A stretch of DNA of 35,225 nt from Flavobacteriales bacterium (lineage in GTDB: Bacteria > Bacteroidota > Bacteroidia > JACJYZ01), in assembly GCA_020435415.1 (NCBI GenBank), contig JAGQZQ010000016.1:1-35225 (forward strand), read 5' to 3'. Shown here piece after piece: positions 32,924 to 35,225 of the stretch (position 1 is its first letter; each line of letters begins with the position of its first letter). Position numbers and translations under genes: made by a program. The notes beneath the pieces are model-generated. The model did not search any database, was not told the DNA's origin, and saw only the letters and a program-made list of their open reading frames with translations.

Positions 32924-35225
32924 TGCTCCAACGCCCTCACAATCGAAAACTTGTTGCTTTTGCAATAACCCTTCTTATGTTAGGAAGCATAACTTTTGGT
33001 TATGCCCAAAAGGATGGAGATCAAAAGCTTTATAAAGATGCCGTCAACCATTTCGAGAAGGCAGAATACATGGATGCATTGAAATTATTCAAACGTATCC
33101 AGGATAAGACCATCAAGAACGACGGATATTTTTGCTACATGTTCGGAATGTGCTATTTCAATTCCGATCTGGAAAAGGTTAAATCCATACCCTATTTTGA
33201 GAAGGCCATTGACAGCCAGGATAAGAGGGTCCCGCAGGAGACATTGCTATACGTTGGTGAGATGCATCATTTCCTGCACCGCTTTGCCAAAGCCAAGATG
33301 TATTTCGGGAAGTACAAAGATGACGCACAGAATGCAGGTGATGAGACGCGTAAGAAGAACGCGGAAGACCTGATCGCGATGACAGACAGAGCCGAGAACA
33401 TGATCTATGACTCCCTCAGTGTTGCGATCAAGAACCTCGGTTTGGTGGTAAATTCCCCATGGGCAGAACACAGTCCGGTCATATCCGCAGATGAACGTAT
33501 TCTGATCTTCACGGCCACCGAAAGACAATCGGTTCAGGACTTGTATTCAAAACAGGCCCTTGATGACCGGATTTATATTTCCTACAGAAAAGATAGTGTC
33601 TGGACCATTCCATCACTTCTGAGGTTTGACGGGAATGAGGATGGTAATTTCGGTTCTGTAGGTCTGTACCCCGATGGCCAGAAACTTATGATCTATAAAG
33701 GGAATAAGAAGTCCGGAAGCATATACCTGTGCATCTCGCAACCGGATTCCAGTTGGTCGGATCCCGAGAAGATCTCACATATCAGCTCCAAATTCTGGGA
33801 GGGAAGCGCAAGTATTACGCCGGATGAGAATACCATCTATTTTTCCAGCAATCGTCCGGGAGGTTATGGTGGTAAAGATATTTACAAAGTGGAGAGAACC
33901 GGATTCGATACATGGTCCAAGCCAATTAACCTGGGTCCGATGATCAACACGCCGGAGGACGAAGATTCGCCTTTCATTCATCCGGATCAAAAAACACTTT
34001 ATTTCAGTTCAAAAGGTCATGATGGCATGGGAGGTTTTGATATTTTCAAAACCAAGCGACTGAATATCGAGTGGACTGTTCCGGTGAACCTGGGATTTCC
34101 CATCAACTCTACCGGGGATGATATATACTTTGTAATGTCTGCGGATGGGCAAAACGGTTATTTTGCATCGAATCGCACGGATGGTTTCGGCGACCTGGAC
34201 CTGTACTCCCTGAGAATGCCCTCGGAAAGTATTCCGCTTACCATGATCAGAGGTAAGATTCTGGCTGGGGATCCTGCCGTTGCCGTCAAAGCGAAGATCA
34301 AGGTGGTGGACAGGGAAACCAACAAACAGGTGAAGTATGTGTATAACCCCAATCCCAAAACGGGAAAGTACCTGATGATCTTTCCTCCGGGAAAGAATTA
34401 CGACATGATCATAGAAGCCGAGGGGTATACGCCACATCTCATCAATATATATGTACCGCAGCAGACCTATTTTTATGAACTCTACCAGGAAATTCATCTG
34501 AGCGATATCCGGGGAGACGGCTTGGCGACAGGAAATGATACGATCATCGGTGAGCAGGTCTCTGTTCGGAATACTTTCTATGATATCAGACAGGTGGTGT
34601 CAGACAGCTCCAGGTCCCCGCAATTCAATACCTATCAGAAAGAATACGAACCACTACTTACCCTTATTGAGAAGTTGATTCAGGAAACGGATTCCTCGGG
34701 TTTGTCGAAACTGGAAATGACCGTAGAGAATATGGTGGAAGACACCGGTAGTGTATTCAACGCTGTAGAGACACAATATTCCCCATTGATTTCCCTGCTG
34801 GATCAGATCATTGAAACAACGGATAGCATTGCCCTGAGGAATATCGATCGCATTACCTCGAACGATGCATTGCAGAATGAATATTATTACGGCCAGGATC
34901 TGGTTCCCTACTATTTCGGAGATGATACCCTGTATACCACGTCTCCATTCTATACTTATGATCGGGATGGAATGCTTGTACGGGACAGTGTGGGTAACCC
35001 GGAGATCAATCATCGACTTAAACGGATCACCTTGTATTACCCTTCAGGTGAAGTAGCGATATCGAAGGTGTATCATCAGGATCTGACAAATCTGGTTGCG
35101 CTGTTGAAAGCCCATCCCAACTTTGCCATTCGCGTGGATGGTTATACGGATGAGGTGGGTAAGGATAAGGACAACATGATCCTGTCCAAAAGAAGATCCG
35201 ATATGGTCAAACAGTTTCTCATCCA
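32923..35225 (+). CDS. OmpA-family protein with TPR and beta-propeller domains, 3' truncated
   Basis: The frame opens at the ATG at 32923, inside the regulator's TAA, and stays open for 767 codons to the window edge. A signal peptide (LVAFAITLLMLGSITFGYA) is followed by TPR-like helices (LYKDAVNHFEKAEYMDALKLFKRI). PD40-type blades come next (YFSSNRPGGYGGKDIYKV, YFSSKGHDGMGGFDIFKT), then a carboxypeptidase-regulatory-like stretch (IRGKILAGDPAVAVKAKIKVVD). An extra segment of about 150 residues (near 34500-35000) precedes the start of an OmpA domain, FAIRVDGYTDEVGKDKDNMILSKRRSDM. The architecture is PorE-like, but the OmpA domain begins atypically (ITLYYPSGEVAIS). It is probably periplasmic, bound to peptidoglycan. 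Confidence 0.88.
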   Translation, partial: MLQRPHNRKLVAFAITLLMLGSITFGYAQKDGDQKLYKDAVNHFEKAEYMDALKLFKRIQDKTIKNDGYFCYMFGMCYFNSDLEKVKSIPYFEKAIDSQDKRVPQETLLYVGEMHHFLHRFAKAKMYFGKYKDDAQNAGDETRKKNAEDLIAMTDRAENMIYDSLSVAIKNLGLVVNSPWAEHSPVISADERILIFTATERQSVQDLYSKQALDDRIYISYRKDSVWTIPSLLRFDGNEDGNFGSVGLYPDGQKLMIYKGNKKSGSIYLCISQPDSSWSDPEKISHISSKFWEGSASITPDENTIYFSSNRPGGYGGKDIYKVERTGFDTWSKPINLGPMINTPEDEDSPFIHPDQKTLYFSSKGHDGMGGFDIFKTKRLNIEWTVPVNLGFPINSTGDDIYFVMSADGQNGYFASNRTDGFGDLDLYSLRMPSESIPLTMIRGKILAGDPAVAVKAKIKVVDRETNKQVKYVYNPNPKTGKYLMIFPPGKNYDMIIEAEGYTPHLINIYVPQQTYFYELYQEIHLSDIRGDGLATGNDTIIGEQVSVRNTFYDIRQVVSDSSRSPQFNTYQKEYEPLLTLIEKLIQETDSSGLSKLEMTVENMVEDTGSVFNAVETQYSPLISLLDQIIETTDSIALRNIDRITSNDALQNEYYYGQDLVPYYFGDDTLYTTSPFYTYDRDGMLVRDSVGNPEINHRLKRITLYYPSGEVAISKVYHQDLTNLVALLKAHPNFAIRVDGYTDEVGKDKDNMILSKRRSDMVKQFLI

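Overview
The window reads as a chromosomal segment of a member of the Bacteroidota, most likely a Flavobacteriales-type or related environmental lineage. The evidence is a type IX secretion system (T9SS) signature: one type A and two type B (gliding-associated) C-terminal sorting domains, two PorP/SprF-like outer-membrane proteins, two OmpA/beta-propeller proteins and gldC. Several genes are also preceded by the Bacteroidota -7 promoter element TAnnTTTG. No IS element, CRISPR array, tRNA or rRNA was seen. Both ends cut through genes: a DUF4136 lipoprotein on the left and an OmpA-family protein on the right.

Left region (1-10.9 kb). A DUF4136 lipoprotein and msrA are followed by a convergent, secreted FG-GAP/VCBS-repeat protein. 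Next comes a phenylacetate-catabolism module: paaY, two small membrane-protein genes, and the pair paaZ plus crotonase joined by a TGATG overlap. A fused E1 alpha/beta 2-oxoacid dehydrogenase follows. The ring-epoxidase genes paaABCDE are not in the window. The upstream regions of paaZ and of the E1 gene share a 13-bp sequence in opposite orientation. The E1 gene is also preceded by a 57-bp nested palindrome, which suggests a common regulator. A small secreted NTF2-like protein closes this part.

Middle region (10.9-27.8 kb). The minus-strand cluster korA-korB-reductase encodes a 2-oxoacid:ferredoxin oxidoreductase and a putative ferredoxin-NADP reductase. Two type B T9SS cassettes then face away from each other. 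The minus-strand cassette has a 1372-residue SBBP/Ig-like repeat protein plus a PorP/SprF partner. The plus-strand cassette has a 1333-residue PKD protein, a PorP/SprF partner and a PorE-like OmpA protein. Both giant proteins carry higher-order repeats built from three-domain blocks.

Right region (27.8-35.2 kb). gldC converges on a minus-strand pair made of an IscS/NifS-type cysteine desulfurase and the GTPase EngB, overlapping by ATGA. A tandem universal stress protein follows, with a perfect FNR-type box upstream. A non-coding stretch dense in dyad symmetries comes next, then a 69-residue unknown minus-strand gene. A divergent sigma-54-dependent response regulator ends in TAATG, directly coupled to an OmpA/beta-propeller envelope protein that runs off the window. 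This regulator, the small divergent gene and the envelope gene form the least familiar unit here and the best candidate for an undescribed regulatory circuit.
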